Origin: an uncultured Candidatus Pelagibacter sp.
Lineage (GTDB): Bacteria; Pseudomonadota; Alphaproteobacteria; Pelagibacterales; Pelagibacteraceae
Reading direction: 5' to 3'
DNA: 64,000 nucleotides
Assembly (NCBI GenBank): GCA_905620495.1
Contig: CAJQTK010000032.1
Location: 1-64,000, forward strand
Positions 9,635-18,287 of the stretch are shown in pieces. The notes under the pieces are model-generated. The model did no database searches. It had not been told where the DNA came from and was given only the letters and a program-made list of their open reading frames with translations. The first letter of the stretch is position 1; the number at the start of each line of letters is the position of its first letter. Both the position numbers and the translations under genes were made by a program.

Positions 9635-10489
9635 TTACAAATATTCCAATTCTTTCATTTCTTTTTTAAAAGCTTTTTCTATTTTTTTTATTACCTCTAA
9701 GTCTAATAATTTTTTCCAATCATTTTTTGGTCCTAAATTAAAAAATGGTATTTTTTCTTTTGTTTCTATATTAATTCGCGCCTCTTCAAATCCCTTTTCT
9801 TTTTCTAAATTCTTCATATTTTCAAAACTAGTGGATTGAATAACATTTTTCACTTTGGTCTCATCAATTTCAAAATTAATATTTTTAAGTTTATAAATAA
9901 ATTTCAAAATTTTTTTTAAACTTTCCTCTTTATTAAAAATTAAATCTTCGTATTTAATTAGTAAATATTTTCCCTGCGACTTAAAAGATTTCCAGCTATT
10001 AAAGTTGCCATTCCAAGTACCAGAATAAACTATACTTTTATCAGGTAAATTACTGCCGAGTGGGTTCCCACCGAGTTGTGTTGTGTGGATTAAATGATCT
10101 GCAGCATCCATTGGTGATATATTTAAGAAATTTGCTGCTGAAGTGACAACATTTCTAGGATCTCTTACAACATAAATTGCTCCAAGAGAGTTATCTAGAT
10201 TGGTAAAATTATTACCCTCAATATTAAAAAGATAGCTATGTGTTTTTAAAAATTGAACCTCATTTTTTTTATTAATAGATTCCTGGACTTTAATATAATT
10301 TTTAATTACTTCTTTTTCATTTTTTATATTTACACCAAGCCGTTCAAACAAAGATGCATGGGGAAACTGTTTTATATTTTTTATTAAATCAAAATTAAAA
10401 ATTCCATCTTTAGAAAAAAAGTATGAAGCTAACAGCGATCTAACTAGGGTGTTTCCACTTTTTGGATATGAGGCTAACCAAACAAACAT
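9635..10489 (-). CDS. Sulfotransferase-domain protein (tandem copy 1)
   Basis: A 284 aa protein with the PAPS-binding loop YPKSGNTL (residues 8-15) and the 3'-phosphate motif AIYVVRDPRNVVTSAANF. The region RGSTTxxxLGGN seen in the copy downstream is altered here (THTTQLGGNPLGSNLP), so acceptors may differ. It may act on a surface polysaccharide, a lipid or a small molecule; nothing nearby fixes the choice. No PAPS synthesis gene (APS kinase or ATP sulfurylase) lies in this window. Confidence 0.85.
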   Translation of the reverse strand: MFVWLASYPKSGNTLVRSLLASYFFSKDGIFNFDLIKNIKQFPHASLFERLGVNIKNEKEVIKNYIKVQESINKKNEVQFLKTHSYLFNIEGNNFTNLDNSLGAIYVVRDPRNVVTSAANFLNISPMDAADHLIHTTQLGGNPLGSNLPDKSIVYSGTWNGNFNSWKSFKSQGKYLLIKYEDLIFNKEESLKKILKFIYKLKNINFEIDETKVKNVIQSTSFENMKNLEKEKGFEEARINIETKEKIPFFNLGPKNDWKKLLDLEVIKKIEKAFKKEMKELEYL

Positions 10490-10534
10490 AAAAAAAATAT
10501 TATTTATCTAGATATATAGTTTTTTTTTTTTAAA

Positions 10535-11053
10535 TCACTTTATTTTAAGCTTATTTTTAAGAAAAATATAAAAAGCTCCACTTCCACCATCTTCTATTTT
10601 AGCATCGTTAGTTTCAATAATAAGCTGTGTAAGGCTTTTATTGTTTTCAATAAACTCAGGAACTGAATATTTTAGTATACTCAAATCTTTTGAAAGGTAG
10701 GGATTTTCAATATTACTGGATCTTAGTCCTTTGCCTGTAATCACAATTATTTTAGTAACACTTTCCTCAAAACATTTTTGAATAAATTGTTCTACAGCCT
10801 TATTTGCTTCTTCAATAGTGTAACCATGAAGATCTATTTTCTTTATCTTCTCATATCTTATATTTTTTTTATGAACGAAATCTTTATTGGGAATTTTCTG
10901 TTTATTATTTAAAAAGTTTTCCCAGTCCTGCTTATCTTTGTCTAGATTTTTTATATCTTTTTTTTTTATAGAATTTTTATTAAGATTTTTTTTTTTGTTA
11001 TTTAGAAAGTTTTCCCAATCTTCTTTATCTTTTTCTGTTATCTTCTTAATCAA
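10535..11053 (-). CDS. Smr-domain protein
   Basis: A 172 aa protein whose C-terminal half is an Smr domain: IDLHGYTIEEANKAVEQFI (about residues 73-91), then KIIVITGKGLRSS and a terminal GGSGAFYIFLKN strand. Smr domains are DNA or RNA nicking or binding modules; the stand-alone class is poorly characterised. The N-terminal 60 residues carry two copies of a DWENFLNNK unit about 30 residues apart, each followed by a lysine/asparagine-rich stretch, so an internal duplication has lengthened the linker. It abuts the Tim44-like gene upstream with no gap, the typical alphaproteobacterial pairing. Confidence 0.88.
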   Translation of the reverse strand: MIKKITEKDKEDWENFLNNKKKNLNKNSIKKKDIKNLDKDKQDWENFLNNKQKIPNKDFVHKKNIRYEKIKKIDLHGYTIEEANKAVEQFIQKCFEESVTKIIVITGKGLRSSNIENPYLSKDLSILKYSVPEFIENNKSLTQLIIETNDAKIEDGGSGAFYIFLKNKLKIK

Positions 11054-11647
11054 TTAAGTAATAGTATCAATTAATAGCCAATTTGGATTTGATGATTTAA
11101 TATCTTTTGAAAAAACCCAAGTATCATAAACTGTTTTTATTTTCTCACCATCACCAGACACAATCTTTTTATCTTTATCCTTTATGCAGGTTATGATTTC
11201 ACTAACAAAATCTACTGTAACTTCTAAACTGTCTTCAATTTTTTTATGAGTTTTAATTATAGCTGACTTAATCCCTATAAAAGTTATTTCAGCAAAATGA
11301 CCTTTATTGGCTCTATCTTCAAGAGCTTCTTTGAACTGATCATAAATTTTTTTACCTAAAAGCGGTTTGCTTGCTATCAGCTTGTTATCACTATCACTAA
11401 AATCTGTAATAATTGTTTCATAAGCAATTTTTGCACCTTTTAAAAATTCTTTTTGTGACACTTCATCAAAATTTTCACTAACTGGTTTTGGCTCTATATT
11501 TGTTTTTTGAAATGCCTTTTCAAATTGTGGTGGAATTTTTCCTTCGAAACCAGTTTTTTTACCAAGTATTCCTCTTAAACGAAGGAAAATAAAACCAGCA
11601 ATCATTGCTAAAAGAATAATATCTATGTATTCAAAACTATAACTCAT
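11054..11647 (-). CDS. Tim44-like inner-membrane-anchored protein (TimA-like)
   Basis: A 197 aa protein with one N-terminal membrane segment (about residues 8-24, IDIILLAMIAGFIFLRLRG) and a Tim44-like alpha/beta domain covering roughly residues 65-197. The alphaproteobacterial Tim44 homologues are related to the mitochondrial import motor subunit; their bacterial role is not settled. The charged stretch after the membrane helix (KKTGFEGKIPPQFEKAF) is typical. It is divergent from fxsA and precedes the Smr gene, as near the origin in other alphaproteobacteria. Confidence 0.85.
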   Translation of the reverse strand: MSYSFEYIDIILLAMIAGFIFLRLRGILGKKTGFEGKIPPQFEKAFQKTNIEPKPVSENFDEVSQKEFLKGAKIAYETIITDFSDSDNKLIASKPLLGKKIYDQFKEALEDRANKGHFAEITFIGIKSAIIKTHKKIEDSLEVTVDFVSEIITCIKDKDKKIVSGDGEKIKTVYDTWVFSKDIKSSNPNWLLIDTIT

Positions 11648-11705
11648 GATTTAATAATATTAACTATGTTGATTAATTACAACTAGCAATTTAGACTAAG
11701 GACAA

Positions 11706-12128
11706 ATGAACACATTTTTATTATTGCTAGTTGGTATTCCTATTATTGAGATTTATTTTTTTATCAAGCTAGGTTCTCAAATTGGCGCCTTTAATACGAT
11801 TTTACTTATCTTTATTACCGCTTTTTTTGGTATTATTTATGCCAGATATGAAGGTTTTAACACTCTAAAGTCAGGAATGTCTCAAATGGTAAAAAATGAG
11901 CTTCCAGTTTATGAGATTATTTCAGGTGCAGCTTTAGCATTTGCAGCATTACTTTTGATTTTACCAGGTTTTGCTACAGACTTCTTGGGTTTATTAATAA
12001 TATTTCCACCAACAAGAAAATTGATATTTAAAAAAGTATCAATTAAAAAAAAACCTATAAATAAAAAACAAGATTTTATTAATGGTGAATTTGAAGATAT
12101 AGAGGATGAAAATGACAGAAAATTATAA
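11706..12128 (+). CDS. fxsA: FxsA-family membrane protein
   Basis: A 140 aa protein with three to four membrane helices: residues 3-19, 25-43 and about 73-103 (split by the loop PGFATD). The signature LPGFATDFLGLLIIFPPTR matches FxsA, whose E. coli member relieves phage T7 exclusion when overproduced. The native role is unknown. The hydrophilic tail (KKPINKKQDF and on) overlaps secB. Confidence 0.88.
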   Translation: MNTFLLLLVGIPIIEIYFFIKLGSQIGAFNTILLIFITAFFGIIYARYEGFNTLKSGMSQMVKNELPVYEIISGAALAFAALLLILPGFATDFLGLLIIFPPTRKLIFKKVSIKKKPINKKQDFINGEFEDIEDENDRKL

Positions 12129-12534
12129 AATTATTGGAAGTTTTATTAAAGATATGTCTAGTGAAACACCTGACTCTCAAACATACATATTTGTAAGAGA
12201 TAAAATTTCTAAATACAAATTAAATATTGATATTAATTCAAAGGCAGTGAAAAAAGGAATTATTGAAGTCAACACAATCATAAGATTTTCGGACCAACCT
12301 GAAATTTTAAAAAAAGCACATTTTGAAATAACTTACACATCTATAGTTAAGGTGAATGAAAAAGTTTCTGATAAAAAAGAAATGGAAAAAATTATTTTAT
12401 GTGATGTGCCTAATAAAATTTATCCTGACTTAGAGAAAATATTTTTAAATTTATTAACCGACTCTGGTTATCCTGGAATAAAATTTGAAAAAAAAATTGA
12501 TTTTACTGAATTGTACAAACAAAGAGCTAATTAA
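12112..12534 (+). CDS. secB: Protein-export chaperone SecB
   Basis: Tetrameric cytosolic chaperone that hands unfolded preproteins to SecA. The chain shows the SecB fold: YKIIGSFIKDMSSETPDSQTYIF, a long beta-sheet, then CDVPNKIYPDLEKIFLNLLTDSGYPGIKF. I chose the ATG at 12112, since AGAGG at 12101-12105 lies six bases before it; an alternative ATG at 12106 adds two residues. The gene starts inside fxsA, so translation is coupled. It converges on dnaQ with a four-base overlap. Confidence 0.93.
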   Translation: MTENYKIIGSFIKDMSSETPDSQTYIFVRDKISKYKLNIDINSKAVKKGIIEVNTIIRFSDQPEILKKAHFEITYTSIVKVNEKVSDKKEMEKIILCDVPNKIYPDLEKIFLNLLTDSGYPGIKFEKKIDFTELYKQRAN

Positions 12535-13199
12535 AAAAAATTTTTCTTTAAATTATTTTTTAAATATTCTTTATGAAGTTTAAGTTCTACTTCTGATGGT
12601 TTAACTATTTTTTTATAATACTGATTTGTATCATTTGAGTTTATTATTATTTTTTCATTATCTTCATTTTTGAAATTTAAAGTTGGTTCCTTTTGATCAA
12701 GAAGATTAATATAAACTTTAGCTAACAGCTCACAGTCAATAAGAGCAGTATGTTGTGTTCTTTTTGAGTTATCTACTCTGTATCTTTTACACAATGCATC
12801 AAGACTTATTGGAGAGCCTGGAAATTTATCCCTGGCTAAAGCAAGTGTGTCTACAACATTTTCACTGTTTAATTTTTTCTTACCTAATAATGCTAATTCG
12901 TTGTTTAAGTGGGATAAATCAAATTCAGCGTTGTGTATTACAAGTCTCTTATTTTCTATGAAGCCCAAAAACTCATCCACTATTTCTCCAAACTTTTTGT
13001 GGGTAGATAAAAATTCATCTGTATAACCATGAACTTCTAGGGCTTTTTCAGAAACTTTTCTTTCAGGATTAAGATAGCAGTGAAATCTATTTTTGGTTGG
13101 TATCAAATTTTCTAACTCGATACATCCAATTTCTACAATTCTATGTCCATCTCTAACGGATAGTCCTGTTGTTTCAGTATCTAGTATTACTTCTTTCAT
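12531..13199 (-). CDS. dnaQ: DNA polymerase III epsilon subunit DnaQ
   Basis: 3'-5' proofreading exonuclease of the replicase. DEDDh motifs are visible: LDTETTGL (ExoI, residues 7-14), VIHNAEFDLSHLN (ExoII), and RTQHTALIDCELLAKVY (ExoIII with the catalytic His). The C-terminal tail, which binds the alpha subunit, is lysine-rich. Length 222 aa. It is last in the minus-strand run that leads away from the origin and overlaps coaE by four bases. Confidence 0.95.
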   Translation of the reverse strand: MKEVILDTETTGLSVRDGHRIVEIGCIELENLIPTKNRFHCYLNPERKVSEKALEVHGYTDEFLSTHKKFGEIVDEFLGFIENKRLVIHNAEFDLSHLNNELALLGKKKLNSENVVDTLALARDKFPGSPISLDALCKRYRVDNSKRTQHTALIDCELLAKVYINLLDQKEPTLNFKNEDNEKIIINSNDTNQYYKKIVKPSEVELKLHKEYLKNNLKKNFF

Positions 13200-13771
13200 T
13201 TTATATAATTTTTTTTTAGAATCTTTTTTACACTTATCTTAACAAATTTATTAGTAAAATTATTTTTAATAATATAATTAGATTTTTTCTTTTTATAACT
13301 AAGCGGTAACTGTATTTTTTTAAATTGATTATATAAATTTAAATTAAAATTATCTCTTTTTTTTAGTCTTTTTATAATCTCACTTTTTTTTGATTGAACA
13401 AAAACTATTATATCGCTTTTCTGGTTTAGTTTATTTTCTAATAAAAGAGGGATGTCTAAAATTATGGCTTTTCTTTTTTTGTTTTTTTTTAAAAAAGTAG
13501 ATAATTTTTTTCTGACTTCTGGATGAATAATTTTAGTAATTTTTTTTAAATTTTTTTCACTATCCTCTATTGCTTTTATAATTTGTATTTTATTTGCTGG
13601 AAATACTGAAAAATATTTAGGTAAATTTTTTTTTATTTTTTTAAAACAATTTTTATTTTTTTTATATATGCTTGCCACCTCTTGATCAGCATTAAAAACT
13701 GGGTAACCAAAGAGTTTAGCGATATAACTTTTTCCAGAACCAATATCTCCTACCACTGCAATTTTAATCAT
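13196..13771 (-). CDS. coaE: Dephospho-CoA kinase CoaE
   Basis: Last step of coenzyme A synthesis: phosphorylates the 3'-hydroxyl of dephospho-CoA. The P-loop is GDIGSGKS (residues 8-15), followed by FNADQEVASIYK (substrate base), HPEVRKKL and the DIPLLLENKL motif with the catalytic region. The tail is unusually lysine-rich. 191 aa. Overlaps aroE and dnaQ by four bases each. Confidence 0.94.
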   Translation of the reverse strand: MIKIAVVGDIGSGKSYIAKLFGYPVFNADQEVASIYKKNKNCFKKIKKNLPKYFSVFPANKIQIIKAIEDSEKNLKKITKIIHPEVRKKLSTFLKKNKKRKAIILDIPLLLENKLNQKSDIIVFVQSKKSEIIKRLKKRDNFNLNLYNQFKKIQLPLSYKKKKSNYIIKNNFTNKFVKISVKKILKKNYIK

Positions 13772-14565
13772 ACATCTAAAAGATTAATTGTTTCATTGTC
13801 CACTTCTGGAACAACTTTATGCCAGATAAAAAAAGCTTTTTGAGCCTGATAAATAAACATCATTTTACCATTTTCTGTTATTCCACCATACTTTTTTGCA
13901 TTTTTTAAAAAGTTTGTTTCTGGTGGATTATAAATTACATCATAAAAAAATTTATCTTTGCTTATTTGTTGATAATTAATATTAATTTCATCTTCTTCTT
14001 TTAATCCAATGCTTGTTGCGTTTATGATTATATCAAAATCTAAAGTTTTTCCCCATTTAATTATTTCAATTTCTGGAAAGTTTTTCTTTAGTTCTATTGC
14101 TTTTAATTCTGTTCGATTGCTTAAATAAATTTTTTCAATTTGCATTTTTTTAAGCGCAATAATAATTGAAGGAACAACCCCACCTGCCCCAAGTATTAGA
14201 GCTTTTTTATTTTTAGTTTCTTGTTCTGTTTTTTCTAAACTAAGTTTAAAACCTTCAATATCAGTGTTATCGCCTATAATTTTATTATCCTTTTTATAGA
14301 TTGTGTTCACTGATTGAGAAATTTTTGCTTCTCCACTTAATTCATCTAAAAAAGGTATAACCGTTTTTTTAAATGGTACCGTTACATTTATTCCATGAAG
14401 TTTTTCTTCTCTAATATTAAAAATTAGATCTTTTATCTCATTATTATTTAAAAGCTTTTTTTCATAAACTGCATCAATTTTATATTTTTTGATCCAATAA
14501 TTATGTAGCTTTGGGGATAGAGAGTGTTCTATTGGATTTCCTATAACTAAAAATTTTTTATTCAT
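13768..14565 (-). CDS. aroE: Shikimate dehydrogenase AroE
   Basis: NADP-dependent reduction of 3-dehydroshikimate in aromatic amino acid synthesis. Substrate site: NPIEHSLSPKLHN near the N-terminus and GINVTVPFKKTV with the catalytic Lys (about residue 66), then GDNTDIEGF with the Asp. The Rossmann loop is LGAGGVVPSI. Length 265 aa is normal. Four-base overlaps on both sides show a compact operon. Confidence 0.95.
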   Translation of the reverse strand: MNKKFLVIGNPIEHSLSPKLHNYWIKKYKIDAVYEKKLLNNNEIKDLIFNIREEKLHGINVTVPFKKTVIPFLDELSGEAKISQSVNTIYKKDNKIIGDNTDIEGFKLSLEKTEQETKNKKALILGAGGVVPSIIIALKKMQIEKIYLSNRTELKAIELKKNFPEIEIIKWGKTLDFDIIINATSIGLKEEDEININYQQISKDKFFYDVIYNPPETNFLKNAKKYGGITENGKMMFIYQAQKAFFIWHKVVPEVDNETINLLDV

Positions 14566-15149
14566 TCTAATCTATTTAAATATTCTTTTATTTGTTTAAC
14601 TGGGAGCCCCATAATAGTGTCTTCGTCTCCTTCAATTTTAGAGAACAAATTTCTCCCCTCTCCTTCAATTTGATAAACATTATAGGCGTAAAGTGCTCCA
14701 TCTGAGATTTTTCTTAAATAAACTTCAAGCTCTAAAAAGCTCATATTTTTCATGGTTAATGATGCTTTATCTGTATAATTCCATATCATCGATCCTCCTC
14801 TAGAAATACAAACAGAACTAACCAGTTGATGGGTTTTTCCATTTAATTTTTTGAGTATTTTAAGAGCTTCAATTCTATTGTTTGGTTTTGATATTATCTC
14901 TCCCCCTAGGTCTATCGCGCTATCTGCACCTATAACTACCTCGTTAATAAATTTTTGACTTATTTTATTTGCTTTTAACTCAGCTAAATTTTTAGATATA
15001 ATTGTTGGTGTTGCCCTTTCTTTTAATAAACTTTCTTTGATACTATCTTCATCCACATTTGATGGTTCAACTCTACACGTGATTTTATTATCTTCTAAAA
15101 TTTTTTTTCTTACACCACTTTTTGAGGCAAGTATTATTTCACTAACCAT
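14562..15149 (-). CDS. maf: Maf-like nucleoside triphosphate pyrophosphatase
   Basis: House-cleaning pyrophosphatase acting on dTTP/UTP or modified nucleotides. N-terminal ILASKSGVRKKIL (substrate-binding Ser/Arg), ERA region LKERATPTI, VVIGADSAI with the catalytic Asp, and the late YQIEGEGRNLFSKIEGDEDTIMGLP block are all present. 195 aa. Whether it is of the YhdE or YceF type cannot be told from this. Confidence 0.92.
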   Translation of the reverse strand: MVSEIILASKSGVRKKILEDNKITCRVEPSNVDEDSIKESLLKERATPTIISKNLAELKANKISQKFINEVVIGADSAIDLGGEIISKPNNRIEALKILKKLNGKTHQLVSSVCISRGGSMIWNYTDKASLTMKNMSFLELEVYLRKISDGALYAYNVYQIEGEGRNLFSKIEGDEDTIMGLPVKQIKEYLNRLE

Positions 15150-15966
15150 TATTTTTATATATTTCGTGTATTTTAATTATTGATGCAGCTGTTTCTTCAA
15201 CTGATTTTCTTGTAACATCAATTGTTGGCCATTTATATTTGGCGAAGGTTCTTTTTGCATCCTTAACTTCTTTTTTAATATTTTGAATATCAGTATAACT
15301 AGTATTTTTTTGTTCTTTGAGGGTCATCATTCTATTTTTTCTTATATCAACCAATCTCTCTGCCTCCGCTGTTAGTCCAACAACGCATGCCATTTTAGGA
15401 TTTTTTTTTAAGCTTTCGGGTATTGAGCGCTCATTAACCAGTGGAATGTTTGATGTTTTAAAACCTTTGTTTGCTAAATAAATTGAGGTTGGTGTTTTAC
15501 TTGTTCTGCTAACACCCAGCAATATTAAATCTGACTTGTCTAATTCTTCAACTAAATTTCCATCGTCGTGATTCATTGTAAATTGAATAGCCTCGATTCT
15601 TTCATAATATTCCTCGTTAAGTGCATGTTGTCCACTTGGAACGTGTGATGCTTTTTGGTTTAAGAGCTTAGAAAAATTAAGTATTAAGTTTCCCAAAACA
15701 CTAAAGCAAGGAATTTTTTTTTCGTCACTTTTATTAGCTAAAAATTTTGCAAGATTATTATCAACTATCGTATATAAAATTATTACATTTTCTTTTTGTT
15801 TCGCTTCAGCTAATATTTTAACAACTTGATTTTCGGTTCGCGTAAAAAAATATGATTTAACATCGTATTCAATATTTTTAAACTGAGCTTTAATTGCTAA
15901 AAAAACTCTATCTAAAGTTTCACCCGTAGAGTCAGAAATAAGGTATATTTGATATGTACTACTCAT
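15142..15966 (-). CDS. Pyruvate, phosphate dikinase regulatory protein (PPSR/DUF299 family)
   Basis: Bifunctional Ser/Thr kinase and pyrophosphorylase that inactivates and reactivates pyruvate phosphate dikinase or PEP synthase. N-terminal YLISDSTGETLDRV, the HALNEEYYERIEAIQFTMNHDDG block and the P-loop-like GVSRTSKTPTS (about residues 152-162) are characteristic. 274 aa. This is the first minus-strand gene beside the putative origin. In Caulobacter and Rickettsia the homologue (RP001) also flanks the origin. Which dikinase it controls here is not visible. Confidence 0.93.
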   Translation of the reverse strand: MSSTYQIYLISDSTGETLDRVFLAIKAQFKNIEYDVKSYFFTRTENQVVKILAEAKQKENVIILYTIVDNNLAKFLANKSDEKKIPCFSVLGNLILNFSKLLNQKASHVPSGQHALNEEYYERIEAIQFTMNHDDGNLVEELDKSDLILLGVSRTSKTPTSIYLANKGFKTSNIPLVNERSIPESLKKNPKMACVVGLTAEAERLVDIRKNRMMTLKEQKNTSYTDIQNIKKEVKDAKRTFAKYKWPTIDVTRKSVEETAASIIKIHEIYKNNG

Positions 15967-16250
15967 GAATAAAATGTTGATAATTCAGTATTATTTTTAC
16001 CATTTTTTAAAATAATCATGTTTTTTATTTTTCACTGTAAAACCTAGCTTTTATAAACATTAATAAACATGTTGGGTATTAATATACATTTTATCTAATA
16101 ATATTGAATAAAGACCTAGTTTAAATAACATGGTTCACTTCTATAAATTATTAATTGTTAATAAATCATGTATAAAATGTGTAAAACAATTAATTACCAT
16201 TATTCACATACTATATAACTAATACTATAATTAAATATTTACTTATTATT
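15967..16250. other. Putative chromosomal replication origin (oriC)
   Basis: This 284-base, very A+T-rich spacer is the longest gap in the window. It lies between the PPSR gene and hemE, which flank the proven origins of Caulobacter crescentus and Rickettsia prowazekii. It has a perfect DnaA box TTATTCACA at 16200-16208. Boxes with one mismatch lie at 15975-15983 (minus, TTATCAACA), 16051-16059 (plus, TTATAAACA), 16156-16164 (minus, TTATTAACA) and 16178-16186 (minus, TTTTACACA). Genes on both sides are transcribed outward. parAB and a parS lie within 9 kb. No convincing open frame is present. One-mismatch boxes are partly expected by chance in such sequence. Confidence 0.75.
16200..16208 (+). 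promoter_or_regulatory. DnaA box (perfect TTATNCACA match)
   Basis: TTATTCACA fits the DnaA consensus exactly. With the minus-strand box at 16178-16186 it forms an inverted pair 13 bases apart, near the hemE side of the putative origin. Confidence 0.7.
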
Positions 16251-17252
16251 ATGACGCCCATCCAAGAAACCATAATAAACAAAAAGACGACTAATTCTCC
16301 AATATGGTTAATGAGACAGGCGGGAAGGTATCTTCCAGAATTTAGAGAGATTAGAAAACTAAATCCAAATTTTATTAATTTATGTTTAAATGAAAACTTA
16401 TCATCTAAGATTACTTTACAACCTTTAAAAAGATTTGAATTAGACGCTGCAATAATCTTTTCAGATATTTTAATGTTACCTTATGGGTTAAATCAGAAAG
16501 TAGAATTTAAAAAAGATTATGGTCCACAATTAGGGCCACTGGATTTAAATCAAATATCTAAAATTGATGAAATTGACTTTATAGAAAAACTATATCCAGT
16601 TTATAAATCAATTAAAAAGGTGAGTGAAGATAGATTAATTAAAAATAAAAACTTAATCGGATTTGTTGGGGCACCATGGACACTATTAGTTTACATGATT
16701 AATAAACATTCACCAAAAAAAGAATTAATAAAAGACTTTTTTAAAGATGAACTTTTAATAAATAGGATTTTAGTAATATTAGAAAAATTTTTAAAATTAC
16801 ACATTGAACAACAAATAAAAAATGGTGCAACCATAATTCAAATTTTCGATAGCTGGGCCGGACTACTAGAAGAAAAAGATTTGCCAAACTATGTTTATGT
16901 CCCAACTTTAAATTTGGTGGATTACGTAAAATCATTGAACATACCGGTTATTTGTTTCCCAAGAGGTGTAAAAAATTATAAAAATTATTGTGATATTGTT
17001 AAACCTGATGCTGTTAATATTGATTATGATGTAAACCCCATTTCTATAAGCAAAGAAATTAATATACCCGTTCAAGGCGGACTTGACCCAAAGATTTTAT
17101 TAACAGACACTGAAAATTTAAAAAAACAGGCTTTAAAATATTTAGATATTTTCAAAGACCACCCATATATTTTTAATTTAGGTCATGGAGTTTTGCCAGA
17201 AACAAAACCCAATATGGTTGATTATTTAGTTAAGATGGTAAAAGATTATTAA
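16251..17252 (+). CDS. hemE: Uroporphyrinogen decarboxylase HemE
   Basis: Removes four acetate carboxyls from uroporphyrinogen III to give coproporphyrinogen III in haem synthesis. The substrate loop is WLMRQAGRYLPEFRE (about residues 19-33), with FSDILMLPYGL holding the catalytic Asp, GFVGAPWTLLVYM, and the late GLDPK and NLGHGVLPETKPNMV motifs. 333 aa. The start is ATG at 16251, next to the putative origin. hemH starts right after its stop with no gap. Confidence 0.97.
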   Translation: MTPIQETIINKKTTNSPIWLMRQAGRYLPEFREIRKLNPNFINLCLNENLSSKITLQPLKRFELDAAIIFSDILMLPYGLNQKVEFKKDYGPQLGPLDLNQISKIDEIDFIEKLYPVYKSIKKVSEDRLIKNKNLIGFVGAPWTLLVYMINKHSPKKELIKDFFKDELLINRILVILEKFLKLHIEQQIKNGATIIQIFDSWAGLLEEKDLPNYVYVPTLNLVDYVKSLNIPVICFPRGVKNYKNYCDIVKPDAVNIDYDVNPISISKEINIPVQGGLDPKILLTDTENLKKQALKYLDIFKDHPYIFNLGHGVLPETKPNMVDYLVKMVKDY

Positions 17253-18287
17253 ATGAAAAAAGCAGTTATCTTATTCAACCTCGGTGGACCCGACAAGATA
17301 GAAAATGTTGAGCCTTTTTTATTTAATTTATTTAATGACCCAGCGATTTTAAATTTACCTACCTTTTTGAGATATCCTCTAGCAAAACTAATCTCTAATA
17401 GAAGGGCCCCTGTTGCTAAAAAAATTTATGCAGAGCTTGGTGGGTCATCACCCATATTGAAGCTGACCAAAGAGCAATCTAGCGTCCTAGAAATAAAATT
17501 AAATCAATCACAAACAGAAGACGAATATAAATGCTTCATCATAATGAGATGCTGGAATCCAAGAGCCAAAGATGTGATTAAAGATGTTCAGCTATATAGC
17601 CCTGACGAAGTTATTTTAATGCCTCTTTATCCTCAATACTCTGCCGCAACATCAGGATCTTCAATTAAAGAATGGAAAGACGTTTGTAAAAAAAATAACT
17701 ATCATGTAAAAACGAGTACAATCTGCTGTTACCCAACAGACCAAAATTTTATTAACGCTCATACAAAAGAGATAATAGAAAAAATTAACGATCTTAAAAA
17801 TTTTAAATTAATATTTTCTGCACACGGCTTACCAGAAAAAAATATTAAAAAAGGAGATCCCTATCAATGGCAGGTGGAACAATCAGTTAAAAAAATTGTT
17901 GAGAATTTAAATGATGAAAACTTAGATTGGATATTAAGTTATCAAAGTCGAGTTGGCCCATTGAAGTGGATAGGACCATCAACAGAAAATATAATTATTG
18001 AAAATTCCAAGATAGGGAAACATATTGTTTTGGTCCCTATAGCGTTTGTTTCTGAACACTCAGAAACTCTTGTTGAACTTGATATAGAATATAAAGAAAT
18101 AGCAGATGCTAATGGATGTAAAAATTATACAAGAGTCCCAGCACTTGGTATTAATGAGAATTTTATTAGAGCAATGTCAGAATTAATAATTAAAAAAAAT
18201 GAATATAAAATTAATGAGAATCTTTATCCACCCAAGATACAGTGTCCTTCTAATTTTAAAAAGTGCCCATGTTTAAATTATGAATAG
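17253..18287 (+). CDS. hemH: Ferrochelatase HemH
   Basis: Inserts ferrous iron into protoporphyrin IX. Motifs: LFNLGGPDKIENV at the start, LGGSSPILKLT, LYPQYSAATSGS, the metal-loading His in FSAHGLPEK (His191) and SYQSRVGPLKWIGPST. 344 aa. The C-terminus has three cysteines in the pattern C-x6-C-x-C (about 331, 338, 340), a place where some alphaproteobacterial ferrochelatases hold a [2Fe-2S] cluster; here this is only a possibility. It overlaps hemJ by eight bases. Confidence 0.96.
   Translation: MKKAVILFNLGGPDKIENVEPFLFNLFNDPAILNLPTFLRYPLAKLISNRRAPVAKKIYAELGGSSPILKLTKEQSSVLEIKLNQSQTEDEYKCFIIMRCWNPRAKDVIKDVQLYSPDEVILMPLYPQYSAATSGSSIKEWKDVCKKNNYHVKTSTICCYPTDQNFINAHTKEIIEKINDLKNFKLIFSAHGLPEKNIKKGDPYQWQVEQSVKKIVENLNDENLDWILSYQSRVGPLKWIGPSTENIIIENSKIGKHIVLVPIAFVSEHSETLVELDIEYKEIADANGCKNYTRVPALGINENFIRAMSELIIKKNEYKINENLYPPKIQCPSNFKKCPCLNYE

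Noticed and set aside
16060-16082. TTAA half-sites in the origin as CtrA boxes
   Set aside because: CtrA sites need TTAA-N7-TTAA. Here the spacing is 15, and TTAA is common by chance in A+T-rich DNA.
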